46,025 bases of DNA from JADKIH01 sp043747595 (GCA_043747595.1 JAYTOX010000091.1:1-46025), one strand, 5' to 3'; numbered from the stretch's first letter, positions 23,619 through 32,884 are shown. Made by a program: numbers and translations. Notes: generated by a model not told the origin, from the sequence alone.

Positions 23619-25166
23619 ATGGCTGAAACAGGATTTAGAAAATGGATCATCACGATCACCGTAATATTAGCTTCGCTTTTGGAGCTAATCGATACAACGG
23701 TGGTGAATGTTTCTATGCCGCAGATTATGGGAAATCTTGGCGCTACATTGATGGATGTTGGTTGGTTGGTTACTGCATACGCAGTTGCAAACGTCATCAT
23801 TCTTCCTATGTCAGGTTGGTTGTCGGCTAAATTTGGTCGAAGAAATTATTTCGTTTTCTCCATTGCGCTCTTTACTGTTGCATCTTTCTTTTGTGGGAAT
23901 GCCGATAATATCTGGGAATTAGTATTGTTTCGATTCATTCAAGGAATTGGCGGAGGTGCGCTGTTAGGGACTTCACAAGCAATACTCGTTGAAACATGGC
24001 CGAAAGAACAATTAGGAATGGCGACGGCCATGTTTGGATTAGGTGTGGTAGTGGGACCAACATTAGGACCAACACTTGGTGGCTGGATTACAGATCATTT
24101 TTCATGGCCATGGATATTTTACGTGAACATTCCATTGGGCATTATCGCAATTCTATTCGCCTTATCCTATATTAAAGACTCTACACTCGTCAGGAAAATA
24201 GGTAGTGTTGATTGGTTAGGAATCTTTTTACTTGCCGTAGGTGTTGGTTCATTACAAATTGTATTAGAAAAAGGTGAATCGGAAGATTGGTTTGAAACGA
24301 CATACATTATTGTACTAGCAATTGCTTCGGTGCTAAGTATAATTTTATTTATCTATCATGAATTAACAACCGAACATCCTGTAGTCGATTTACGTATTTT
24401 AAAAAATCGTGAGTTATCGATTGGTATGTTTACGACTTTCATTTTAGGATTTGGATTGTTCGGTTCTGTTTTTGTCTTTCCTATTTTCTGTCAAAACTTA
24501 TTAGGCTTCACTGCTCAACAAACAGGCGAGCTATTAATTCCCGGCGGATTGGCAACCATCTTTATGATGCCGATGGTAGGAAAACTTTTGCAACGAAAAT
24601 TTCCGCCACAGCTGATGGCTACCGGAGGATTTTTACTGTTCTTCCTTTTCACTTACCTTCTTTCCTCTTCTACACTATTGTCGGGAGAGAGCGATTTTTA
24701 TCTTCCTCTAATTATTCGAGGTATGGGCTTGGCCTTACTATTTGTTCCACTAACAACGTTAGCACTAGGTTCACTGTCTCCGGCAAACATTGCACAAGGA
24801 ACAGGACTAAATAATATGATGCGACAATTAGGAGGCTCGTTTGGTGTTGCCTTAGTAACAACATTTATCCATTTACGTCAAGCAGGTCATCGCAACGACC
24901 TTTTAACAAATGTAAATTCATATTCTCCCGTCTTCAACGAACGATATCAAATGCTTTACAATGGCTTTTTATCGAAAGGTTATGATGCTGATGCAGCACA
25001 AAAATTAGCTTATAAAGCAGTCGATTTTTCGGTTATCAAACAAACGTACTTAATGACATATACCGATGCCTTTTGGTTCATCGGTATATTTTTCATTCTA
25101 AGTATTCCATTATTATTTCTGCAGCGATTTAACAGAACGGCCAAGATAGCGGTTGACGCTCATTAG
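23619..25166 (+). CDS. EmrB/QacA-family MFS drug exporter (DHA2)
   Basis: 515 residues with about 14 predicted helices. Helix 1 carries 'ELIDTTVVNVSMPQIMGNL', the DHA2 signature of EmrB/QacA. Motif A is 'GWLSAKFGRRNYFV' (about 66-79) and motif C 'GLGVVVGPTLGPTLGGWI' (about 148-165). With the preceding TolC and EmrA proteins it should form a proton-driven tripartite pump exporting hydrophobic compounds directly to the outside. It ends 20 bp from the convergent GIN-domain gene; I see no hairpin in that gap. Confidence 0.94.
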   Translation: MAETGFRKWIITITVILASLLELIDTTVVNVSMPQIMGNLGATLMDVGWLVTAYAVANVIILPMSGWLSAKFGRRNYFVFSIALFTVASFFCGNADNIWELVLFRFIQGIGGGALLGTSQAILVETWPKEQLGMATAMFGLGVVVGPTLGPTLGGWITDHFSWPWIFYVNIPLGIIAILFALSYIKDSTLVRKIGSVDWLGIFLLAVGVGSLQIVLEKGESEDWFETTYIIVLAIASVLSIILFIYHELTTEHPVVDLRILKNRELSIGMFTTFILGFGLFGSVFVFPIFCQNLLGFTAQQTGELLIPGGLATIFMMPMVGKLLQRKFPPQLMATGGFLLFFLFTYLLSSSTLLSGESDFYLPLIIRGMGLALLFVPLTTLALGSLSPANIAQGTGLNNMMRQLGGSFGVALVTTFIHLRQAGHRNDLLTNVNSYSPVFNERYQMLYNGFLSKGYDADAAQKLAYKAVDFSVIKQTYLMTYTDAFWFIGIFFILSIPLLFLQRFNRTAKIAVDAH

Positions 25167-25186
25167 TAAATTAGGAACTAGTCGAA

Positions 25187-26575
25187 TTAAAATCCGACGA
25201 TCGTAATTCCGGCATTGACAGGAAATAATGTCGGACCTTTTTTATCTTTAAACAATGTGCTTGCGTAATAGTCGGCAAATAAATTAAAATGTCCCCAACC
25301 AATTGCAGCGCGAACACCATAACGGAATGGATTTAGATTGTAGTCGTCGAAATCTTTTAGCTTTGCAGTATTTCCATCTACTTCAACTTTATATTTCGTA
25401 TGCGACCCCACTAAAACTCCAAACATACCCCCTGCACCCAAATGAAATGCTTTTTTATAATCTTTACTAGTAAAAAATTCAAACATAACCGGTGCCATTA
25501 AATAACTTGCAACGAGTTTACTTTTTAAATGATTTACTCCGGGTGTTAAATCATGATAAGCAGAAGTAAAGTTTCCTTTCGTCAGCATAATGTCGTTCGC
25601 AAAACGATAGTTATTCCATGTTACTCCCAATCCGGTAAACAACCAAATATTACTCTTACCCATCTGAATATTTTGCTGGAAAAAATTCAATGAGAAACTC
25701 ACCGACTTTTCCTGTTTCAAATCAAAATTTTCTTTTCCTTGCGACAATGTGAATTGTCCGTTGTTGTCCATGTAAGAATTTAAACCAAGTTCCAAACCTG
25801 CCCAAATTGGTTTTGTGTTTTTGTGTTTTTCCGCTTCACTTTTCTTTTTACCTATAAACCATAATTGACTTTCGCCTAAAGCAATTCGAGTTGTGTCTTT
25901 TGCAGTTGAATCCTCGGGCTGCGACATATTTCTCACCTTTCCTAGTCCACTTATGTTATTTGTAATTTTAAGCGGCTCACTCTTATATTCAACTTTTCCA
26001 CTTCCGCTTATATTTGTGTTTAAAACATCTTTTACATCGAGCATACATTTCCCAATCCCGGAAATTGATACATCAGCATTTTTTAATTTTAAATCTGCTG
26101 CATCAATTTTACCACTGCCACTAATATTAAAGTTGGCATTCTCTGCACTTCCCCACAATTGAATTTTACCCGCTCCCGGAACTTCCGCGTCAATTGTTTT
26201 GACATCGACTTCTAATTTTATACTTCCAATCCCTTTTATAGCAAGAGCTAGTTTATCAGTTGTAATTTTCGACTCAGAAGTAACATCTCCTTTACCATCG
26301 ACTGATATCTCCTCTAGCTTTTGAATACTAATATAAAAAATATTCCCAACTGAATTATCAATGTTCAATATACCGTCTTTCACATGTGCATAAACATGAC
26401 TGGATTCGTCTCCAATTATCATTACTTTTTGAATGGAATCTTGTTTTAGATAAACAGTAGCGACAGAACTGATTTTAATTTTTGAAAATGGAGGTAACGC
26501 TATCGTTTCCATTTTCTGTGCTACCAATATATTTGAAAACAGTAAACTAATTAATAAGAGTTTCAGATTTTTCAT
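25187..26575 (-). CDS. GIN-domain (DUF2807) protein with C-terminal outer-membrane beta-barrel
   Basis: 462 residues. A signal peptide (1-19) is followed by a head_GIN/DUF2807 domain (about 22-215): a beta-helix-like repeat with many 'G(S/I)GK' turns such as 'ISGSGKIDAADLKLKNADVSISGIGK' split across 155-180. A linker rich in Lys, Thr and Asp then leads to a segment (about 250-462) with alternating strands and aromatic ends, ending '..GITIVGF' with terminal Phe, typical of an outer-membrane barrel of the PorT/OMP_b-brl type. It lies downstream of ECF sigma and anti-sigma genes on the same strand, 161 bp after the anti-sigma gene, and may belong to their regulon. Function unknown. Confidence 0.75.
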   Translation of the reverse strand: MKNLKLLLISLLFSNILVAQKMETIALPPFSKIKISSVATVYLKQDSIQKVMIIGDESSHVYAHVKDGILNIDNSVGNIFYISIQKLEEISVDGKGDVTSESKITTDKLALAIKGIGSIKLEVDVKTIDAEVPGAGKIQLWGSAENANFNISGSGKIDAADLKLKNADVSISGIGKCMLDVKDVLNTNISGSGKVEYKSEPLKITNNISGLGKVRNMSQPEDSTAKDTTRIALGESQLWFIGKKKSEAEKHKNTKPIWAGLELGLNSYMDNNGQFTLSQGKENFDLKQEKSVSFSLNFFQQNIQMGKSNIWLFTGLGVTWNNYRFANDIMLTKGNFTSAYHDLTPGVNHLKSKLVASYLMAPVMFEFFTSKDYKKAFHLGAGGMFGVLVGSHTKYKVEVDGNTAKLKDFDDYNLNPFRYGVRAAIGWGHFNLFADYYASTLFKDKKGPTLFPVNAGITIVGF

Positions 26576-26736
26576 GAGTTTTATTTTTATAATCTTTAAT
26601 TATAGGACGGCTTAGGTAAATGAAAAGTTACAGGTAAAAATATTTTTATTTTAATTTAATAATTTTGTCTTCTTAATAATTTACTGTTAATGATAAAAAT
26701 TACAGATTAAAAATCATGGTCAGAATTATAAACATT

Positions 26737-27870
26737 CTATTTAACCCTAGTATGCGATACTGAAAATACATTTCCAATATTAAAAGCATATGTTGATGCC
26801 TTTAAATTAGCATCGTCATTCACTGCAACGAAAATATTTTTAGTCTGAGCGGCTGAATTAATTTTTTGCGTGATAAAACTCAATGCTTTTATTGGCTCTC
26901 CTTCGTTAGCTTTAGATTTTGGAGCAATTCCCAACTCAATCATTTCATCTGTAGAAAATATTGTTGCTAGATCGGCCACCATAATATTTCCATTTCCTGC
27001 CAAAAAATTTACCTGTTGGGGAACATTTTTTACATTGAAATTGCCTGTATCTTTATTTATTGAATTTGCAACTCCTGAATTAAGGAGTGTGCGATTTACA
27101 TCATCAGTACCATGACCAACAGAATCTTTATTGATTTCAGACGGTATTTGTTTTTGACTATTGGAAAGAATGCTTTTATTTTCGACTATCGAATTACTTT
27201 TCGACAAAATTGATTTTCTATCAAATTTGTCTTTTTTGTTTTTATTATCACTACTTGATTTATCTGAAATAGTTCCTACCGCCAATTCGAATTTATTGCT
27301 GCTTTTAATTTTATTGGAAACAACAATAGAATCCGATTTCACTTGATTGTTTTGATTTGCAATAATTTGTTCGTTTTTATTCGAACTATAAAAAAAATAA
27401 GTGAGCAACAATATTAAAATTACAGCAGCAACAGAAACTGTACGAGCAATTCCTGCTCTAAGAAAAATTATTTTTCCTCCCCTTTTTAAACTTTGTTTAT
27501 CGCGGAATAAAATCGTGTAATCGGGAAGAAGTTTTGTCTTTCTAATTATCTCCAACTCCACTTGTGCATTTTCATTTTCAGAAATTTCTTTCTCCGCCAT
27601 TCTTTTCTCATCATTGCTCAAGTCATTTTCATAATAGGCTATCAGTTGTTGCTCGAGCGGCGAACTTTTATTTACAAGTTTCTTAAGATTTTCCTTCCCA
27701 ACGAAAGCAATAGCTTCCGATGTAATTGAAACATTTTCATATTCATCAAATTCCTCTTTTATGTCAGGATGACCGGCAAGAAAAGCAAACAACTCCTCCG
27801 TCTGAATTTTGTTCAGTGCTCCATCGTAATAATCAACGATGTAAAGTTCATAGTTGTTGGTCGTTATCAT
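26737..27870 (-). CDS. Probable membrane anti-sigma factor
   Basis: 377 residues from the ATG at 27868-27870, which overlaps the sigma-factor stop by one base (TGATG). The N-terminal cytoplasmic part (about 1-140) has two similar acidic helical segments, 'YELYIVDYYDGALNKIQTEEL' and 'LEQQLIAYYENDLSNDEKRM', a pattern seen in Bacteroidota anti-sigma proteins. A single membrane helix follows ('VSVAAVILILLLTYFFY', about 146-162), then a long Ser/Asn/Lys-rich periplasmic region. The gene pairing is the main evidence for its role in holding the ECF sigma factor at the membrane. Confidence 0.75.
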   Translation of the reverse strand: MITTNNYELYIVDYYDGALNKIQTEELFAFLAGHPDIKEEFDEYENVSITSEAIAFVGKENLKKLVNKSSPLEQQLIAYYENDLSNDEKRMAEKEISENENAQVELEIIRKTKLLPDYTILFRDKQSLKRGGKIIFLRAGIARTVSVAAVILILLLTYFFYSSNKNEQIIANQNNQVKSDSIVVSNKIKSSNKFELAVGTISDKSSSDNKNKKDKFDRKSILSKSNSIVENKSILSNSQKQIPSEINKDSVGHGTDDVNRTLLNSGVANSINKDTGNFNVKNVPQQVNFLAGNGNIMVADLATIFSTDEMIELGIAPKSKANEGEPIKALSFITQKINSAAQTKNIFVAVNDDANLKASTYAFNIGNVFSVSHTRVK

Positions 27871-28355
27871 CAAACTAGTTTTTCCGGCGAACCGATATAT
27901 TGTTTTAAAAATAAACGTGCTCTATAAATATATACTTTCACTTGCGACTCACTCAAATCAGTAATCTTTCCGATTTCATCGTAACTATACCCTTCGTAAT
28001 CTCTTAATGTAATTACCGCCTTTTGAATTGGTGGCAATTGATTCAATGCCTGGTCAAGTATCTTTTTTAAATCGGTATATTGATCTGTATGAAACAGACT
28101 TTCTTCATTCACTTCCTCGTAGTTGCTTACAAATTTCCGTTTCCTAATTTTATCGATCATCGTATGATAAGCGGTGGTAAACAAATAACTCTTCGCTCTC
28201 TTTCCATCAACCGAACTTCTATTCCTCCACATTTTTTCAAAAGCATCTTGCACAACATCTCGCGCCTCTTCTTCGTCGCGAATATTTTTCAAGATAAATC
28301 GATACAAGCTATCTGCTTGTAATTCGACGCAATGATTGTATTCGGCGGGTGTCAT
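27870..28355 (-). CDS. ECF-type RNA polymerase sigma factor
   Basis: 161 residues from the ATG at 28353-28355 ('MTPAEYNHCVELQAD'); an in-frame TTG four codons earlier is less likely. Region 2 is visible in 'DEEEARDVVQDAFEKMWRNRSS' and region 4 in 'LPPIQKAVITLRDYEGYSYDEIGK' with the helix-turn-helix 'LSESQVKVYIYRARLFLK'. There are no regions 1 or 3, as in ECF factors. It is coupled to the anti-sigma gene. About 320 bp upstream lies the divergent serine ammonia-lyase gene; the space between holds nothing I recognise. Confidence 0.93.
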   Translation of the reverse strand: MTPAEYNHCVELQADSLYRFILKNIRDEEEARDVVQDAFEKMWRNRSSVDGKRAKSYLFTTAYHTMIDKIRKRKFVSNYEEVNEESLFHTDQYTDLKKILDQALNQLPPIQKAVITLRDYEGYSYDEIGKITDLSESQVKVYIYRARLFLKQYIGSPEKLV

Positions 28356-28662
28356 AAAAATGTTCAAGATTTCGTGCTTATTAATAGGACGCTTATCAGT
28401 ATCGATTAGTTACAAGCACTTCGTAAAGTTAAAAATTTTAGCGGAATATGGGTTTTATCGCCTGAAGGAAGTAAAAAGAGCGTACCCTGCTTTTCATATA
28501 CCGAACTTCAAGTGCAAACAGAGAATCCGACATTTTATTAACCATGAGCTTAATTTGAGCGATAGACAAAAAGGAACCTCAGACAACCAATTCATTTCAT
28601 TGTTCTCACAAAAAGTCGTTGGTAACAATCTGTTCATTAATAGCAGAATCGATTAACTTGCG

Positions 28663-28670
28663 TATTTTTG
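28663..28670 (+). promoter_or_regulatory. Putative -7 element directly before sdaA
   Basis: TATTTTTG matches TAnnTTTG and ends 4 bp before the sdaA ATG at 28675. With the usual 4-7 nt to the start point, the transcript would begin at or next to the start codon. No clear -33 element is seen. Confidence 0.4.
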
Positions 28671-28674
28671 CACT

Positions 28675-30108
28675 ATGAAACAAGAAGAGCAAATTTCAGT
28701 TTTTGATATGTTTAAGATTGCAATAGGTCCGTCGAGCTCTCATACGCTTGGTCCATGGAGAGCTGCACATCGATTTTTACTGTCGTTAGTAACGGAAAAA
28801 TTTTTAACTAAAACTGATCGGGTAAAAATAACATTGTATGGAAGCTTAGCAAAAACCGGAAGAGGACATGGAACCGACATCGCTGTTCAACTTGGACTTT
28901 CTGCTTTCGATCCTGTAACGTTTGACGTGAATCTCATCTCTCCTACTATTGCCAATATTAAAGCAACATCAAAACTAATCCTGAACGGCACTAAAGAAAT
29001 AATTTTTTCTCCAGAAAAAGATATTGCTTTTCTTTTTTCTGAAACACTTCCTTTTCACTCAAACGCTCTTTCATTTTCTGCATACTCTAACGAAGAATTA
29101 ATATTGGAAGAAATTTATTATTCCGTTGGTGGAGGCTTTGTTGTTAAACATGGCGAAGATGGTACTTCAGAAGCCAACAGAGTAGACTTGAAATTTCCAA
29201 TAGAAAAAGCATCCGAGCTCTTATCGTATTGCGACAAAAACAACATGAGTGTTTCGCAAGTTGTATTTGAAAATGAAAAATGCTGGAAGAGTGAAGATGC
29301 CATCAATTCTGGCGTTCTCAACATTTGGAAAGTAATGACGGAATGTATTTATCGCGGATGCTCTGCCACCGGAGAATTGCCGGGAGGATTAAAAGTTGCT
29401 CGTCGTGCTGCACGACTAAACGACAAATTTTTAACCGGGAAAACTCACAGCAATTTTAATGAATGGTTAACGCTGATAAAAAATGGCGGACGCGATTTTA
29501 AATATACGCTCGATTGGGTAACGTGTTTTGCTCTAGCTGTGAATGAAGAAAATGCATCGTTTGGAAGAGTGGTAACAGCGCCTACTAATGGAGCCGCTGG
29601 AGTTATACCATCGGTTCTACTTTATTACATTGTATTTTTCGATGATGTGAGAGACGACGATATCGTTCGATTTTTATTGACTGCATCAGAAATCGGAAGC
29701 ATCTTCAAAAAAGGTGCAACAATTTCTGCTGCGATGGGCGGATGCCAAGCAGAGATTGGAGTGTCATCGGCAATGGCTGCTGGTGCACTTACCGAACGAT
29801 TAGGAGGAACACCGCGACAAGTATTGATGGCTGCCGAAATTGCAATGGAACATCATCTTGGCTTAACATGCGATCCGATAAAAGGATTGGTACAAATTCC
29901 GTGTATAGAAAGAAATTCGATGGGAGCAATTAAAGCAATTACTGCCGCGCAACTTGCATTGAACAGCGATCCTGATAAAGCAAAAGTTTCGTTAGACGAT
30001 GTGGTGAGAACTATGTGGAACACGGCTCTCGATATGAACACGAAATTTAAAGAGACAGCCGAAGGCGGACTTGCTACTGCTGTGCCGTTGAGCTTAAGTG
30101 AATGCTAG
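28675..30108 (+). CDS. sdaA: L-serine ammonia-lyase, single-chain iron-sulfur type
   Basis: 477 residues, alpha and beta domains fused. It converts L-serine to pyruvate and ammonia in the cytoplasm. The N-terminal 'FKIAIGPSSSHTLGPWRAA' (14-32) and 'GSLAKTGRGHGTD' are signature segments of the beta domain. The 4Fe-4S ligands are Cys357 ('GGCQAEIG'), Cys399 ('LTCDP') and Cys410 ('IPCIERN'), spaced as in structurally known enzymes of the family. The protein ends in a cysteine (Cys477), which could be the C-terminal tail ligand that blocks the open iron site until serine displaces it. It is followed by a terminator at 30172-30208. Confidence 0.95.
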   Translation: MKQEEQISVFDMFKIAIGPSSSHTLGPWRAAHRFLLSLVTEKFLTKTDRVKITLYGSLAKTGRGHGTDIAVQLGLSAFDPVTFDVNLISPTIANIKATSKLILNGTKEIIFSPEKDIAFLFSETLPFHSNALSFSAYSNEELILEEIYYSVGGGFVVKHGEDGTSEANRVDLKFPIEKASELLSYCDKNNMSVSQVVFENEKCWKSEDAINSGVLNIWKVMTECIYRGCSATGELPGGLKVARRAARLNDKFLTGKTHSNFNEWLTLIKNGGRDFKYTLDWVTCFALAVNEENASFGRVVTAPTNGAAGVIPSVLLYYIVFFDDVRDDDIVRFLLTASEIGSIFKKGATISAAMGGCQAEIGVSSAMAAGALTERLGGTPRQVLMAAEIAMEHHLGLTCDPIKGLVQIPCIERNSMGAIKAITAAQLALNSDPDKAKVSLDDVVRTMWNTALDMNTKFKETAEGGLATAVPLSLSEC

Positions 30109-30171
30109 TATTTATTTGAAAGTAATTCTATCAACTATTAGATTGAAGAAAATTAAAATAGTATTGAAATA

Positions 30172-30208
30172 AAAAAGGGTTCATCGAAATTAACGATGAA
30201 CCCTTTTT
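30172..30208. terminator. Bidirectional intrinsic terminator
   Basis: A perfect 15-bp stem (30172-30186 with 30194-30208) with a 7-nt loop and A/T runs on both sides; the core is GGGTTCATCG. It serves the convergent sdaA and lepA genes. Confidence 0.92.
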
Positions 30209-30226
30209 AAATTATTTATTTTTTTA

Positions 30227-32014
30227 TCAATCAAGTTTCAAAACGGCCAAGAATGCCTCTTGAGGAATCTCAACATTACCTACCTGACGCATTCGTTTTT
30301 TTCCTTCCTTTTGTTTATCTAACAGTTTACGTTTACGAGAAATGTCACCACCATAACATTTAGCAGTTACATCTTTACGAAGAGCTTTTACCGTTTCGCG
30401 AGCAATAATTTTAGCACCAATACTTGCTTGGATAATAATTTCAAACTGCTGACGAGTGATCAATTCTTTTAATTTCTCACACATCTTTTTTCCAAATTCG
30501 AAAGAATGTATGCGATGAACAAGCGCGGAAAGTGCATCGACAGGCTCTCCGTTTAAACGAATATCCAATTTCACTAAATCACTTTGCTGATAACCGATCG
30601 GATGATAATCGAATGATGCATAGCCTTTACTGATCGATTTTAATTTATCGTAGAAGTCAAATACAATTTCTGCCAATGGCATATTAAATGTAAGCTCTAC
30701 TCTATCGGTTGTTAAATAAGACTGTCCAATAATTACTCCTCGCTTACCAATACAAAGAGTCATAATTGATCCGATGAATTCAGCCTTAGTAATTATTTGT
30801 GCTTTGATATATGGCTCTTCTATTCGATCTAAATTATTTGGATCCGGCATTTCAGATGGATTATGAATATCATTCATTGAACCATCGGTCATGTATGCTT
30901 TATAAGAAACGTTGGGAACAGTTGTAATAACTGTCATGTTAAACTCTCGCTCTAATCGCTCTTGAATAATCTCCATGTGCAGCATTCCTAAGAATCCACA
31001 ACGGAAACCAAAACCTAAAGCAACAGACGATTCAGGTTGAAATACGAGTGAGGCATCGTTCAATTGTAATTTCTCAATCGACTTACGTAACTCTTCGTAC
31101 TGATCAGTATCGACCGGATAGATTCCGGCAAAGACCATTGGCTTTACATCTTCAAATCCTTTTATGGCTTCGATACACGGATTTACTGCACGCGTTAGCG
31201 TATCACCAACTTTTACTTCACTCGCATCCTTTATTCCGGAAATAATATATCCAACATCGCCGGTTTTTACAACATCTCGCGATTCTTTTTCCAGTTTTAG
31301 AATTCCAATTTCATCGGCATTGTATTCTTTTCCTGTGGCGAAAAATTTTACTTTCTCTCCTTTACGAATTTCTCCGTCCATTACTCTGAAGTAAGCGATG
31401 ATTCCTCTGAAAGAATTGAACACAGAATCAAAGATGAGTGCTTTTAGTGGAGCTTCGGGATTACCTTTTGGAGCAGGTACTCTTTCAATAATAGCAGCGA
31501 GGATTTCAAATATTCCAATCCCGGTTTTAGCAGAAGCAGGAATAATGGAATCGCGATCGCAACCAACTAAGTCGACAATCTGATCTTTTACTACTTCGGG
31601 ATCGGCGCTTGGAAGATCTATTTTATTGAGTACAGGAATAATTTCAAGTCCACACTCTAAGGCTAAGTATAAATTCGAGATTGTTTGCGCTTGAATTCCT
31701 TGAGCCGCATCTACAATTAAAAGAGCGCCTTCGCAGGCTGCGATGGAACGAGAAACTTCATACGAAAAATCGACGTGACCGGGAGTGTCGATTAAATTCA
31801 AAGTGTAATGCTCGCCATTCAATTCATACTTCATCTGAATCGCGTGACTTTTGATTGTAATTCCTCTTTCGCGTTCCAAATCCATATCATCTAAGACCTG
31901 AGCTTTCTCATCTCTTTTACTAATGGTTTTGGTATATTCCAACAATCGATCGGCTAACGTACTTTTCCCGTGATCAATGTGGGCAATAATGCAGAAATTT
32001 CGAATATTTTTCAC
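30227..32014 (-). CDS. lepA: Elongation factor 4 (LepA), ribosome-associated GTPase
   Basis: 595 residues, full length. LepA is a translational GTPase that acts on ribosomes during initiation or under stress. G1 is 'AHIDHGKST' (11-19), G3 'DTPGHVDF' (about 78) and G4 'NKIDLP'. The LepA-specific C-terminal domain is present ('IGAKIIARETVKALRKDVTAKCYGGDISRKRKLL', which begins near residue 530). The start is GTG at 32012-32014, fixed by the conserved N-terminus 'MKNIRNFCIIAHIDHGKS'. A weak -7-like TATCTTCG lies about 35 bp upstream. The heptad tract at 32084-32195 lies behind its promoter region. Confidence 0.97.
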   Translation of the reverse strand: MKNIRNFCIIAHIDHGKSTLADRLLEYTKTISKRDEKAQVLDDMDLERERGITIKSHAIQMKYELNGEHYTLNLIDTPGHVDFSYEVSRSIAACEGALLIVDAAQGIQAQTISNLYLALECGLEIIPVLNKIDLPSADPEVVKDQIVDLVGCDRDSIIPASAKTGIGIFEILAAIIERVPAPKGNPEAPLKALIFDSVFNSFRGIIAYFRVMDGEIRKGEKVKFFATGKEYNADEIGILKLEKESRDVVKTGDVGYIISGIKDASEVKVGDTLTRAVNPCIEAIKGFEDVKPMVFAGIYPVDTDQYEELRKSIEKLQLNDASLVFQPESSVALGFGFRCGFLGMLHMEIIQERLEREFNMTVITTVPNVSYKAYMTDGSMNDIHNPSEMPDPNNLDRIEEPYIKAQIITKAEFIGSIMTLCIGKRGVIIGQSYLTTDRVELTFNMPLAEIVFDFYDKLKSISKGYASFDYHPIGYQQSDLVKLDIRLNGEPVDALSALVHRIHSFEFGKKMCEKLKELITRQQFEIIIQASIGAKIIARETVKALRKDVTAKCYGGDISRKRKLLDKQKEGKKRMRQVGNVEIPQEAFLAVLKLD

Positions 32015-32083
32015 TTTATGGCAATTTTCTTAGAAGGACGGCGAAGATAGCATTTTTTGCTCAATAATTATGGGCGGAGAATC

Positions 32084-32195
32084 GAAGGTTGAGAGTCGAG
32101 ATTTGAGAATTGTAATTCGAAGGTTGAAAATTGTAATTCGAAAATCGAGAATTGTAATTTGAAAATCGAGAATTGGAATTTGACGCTTGATGATT
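32084..32195. repeat. Degenerate heptanucleotide tract, 16 words in perfect phase
   Basis: Sixteen consecutive 7-bp words, each beginning with G, run without a phase shift. Words include GAAGGTT, GAGAATT, GTAATTC and GAAAATC, several of which recur. The vocabulary is shared with the tracts at 4677-5011, 34016-34064 and 34299-34396. It is followed within 12 bp by a CTGCGG palindrome. Confidence 0.9.
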
Positions 32196-32206
32196 AATTG
32201 TAACGC

Positions 32207-32290
32207 AAATTTTCTGCGGCATTCAGCGGTTTCTGCGGGAGTTTACACCACAGCATTTTTGCTCCCGCAGAATCCGCAGACACGCGCAGA
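32207..32290. repeat. CTGCGG palindromic unit 1
   Basis: Left arm 32214-32241 (three C(T/A)GCGG motifs ending in CTGCGGGAG) and right arm 32262-32289 form a 28-bp imperfect inverted repeat around a 20-nt loop containing CACAGCATTTTTG. The same unit recurs three to four times at 33951-34442. GC-rich arms contrast with AT-rich surroundings. Confidence 0.8.
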
Positions 32291-32304
32291 GTTTTTTTCG
32301 AGAA

Positions 32305-32877
32305 TTGAGAATTGACGGTTATAATTGTTCTGTTTCTTTTCCTTGGCTTTTGCGTGAAGGTTTTCAAACAGGAAGTTCTTTAACAGTAATGGCAGCTAAT
32401 ATTAATGATGTAGAAATTTATCTTCCTAATTATAATACTAGCAATGCAAACATTCACATGGGAACTTATCGTATTCAGGCTTTAAATTGTCAAGGGAGTT
32501 CACAGTTTTCCAGTTATGATTTTCGTCGCGAGGCCGACTGGTGGTGCGATTGCCCACAATTTAATCCTTGTGTTTGTCCTCCGCAATTTAAAGATCCGAA
32601 AGACAAATGCAATAACGCTCCTTTAAAGTTAAGTGCCAATCAAGAAACAACTGTTTCGATCTATCCTAATCCGACTAATGGTAATTTTACGCTAGAATTA
32701 GGAACCGAAAAAAAGGAGATCTGGATTACAAATATAGTAGGAAAGGTAATTTACCATCAAACTACTGCGGCTAATCAACTAATTGTTGACTTATCTAGTG
32801 AGGCAAATGGGCTTTATTTTATTTCAATTGTCTCTCCATTCCAAACATCCAATCAGAAAATACTACTTCAAAAATAA
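32305..32877 (+). pseudogene. 3' remnant of a T9SS-secreted protein
   Basis: The open frame encodes up to 190 residues but has no proper start: it begins at a TTG inside the tail of the repeat (GAGAATTGAGAATTGACGG, the usual linker after the palindrome) and has no signal peptide. The visible part has a Cys-rich stretch ('WWCDCPQFNPCVCPP', about 79-93) and a complete T9SS type A sorting domain ('VSIYPNPTNGNFTLELG' onward, 116-190). A T9SS domain without an export signal is useless, so I read this as the end of a larger gene whose front was replaced by the repeat. The downstream terminator is intact. Confidence 0.75.
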
Positions 32878-32884
32878 ATACTAG

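Noticed and set aside
28336..28656. 106-codon open frame between the sigma factor and sdaA
   Set aside because: It overlaps the start of the sigma factor gene and shows no domain or signal.
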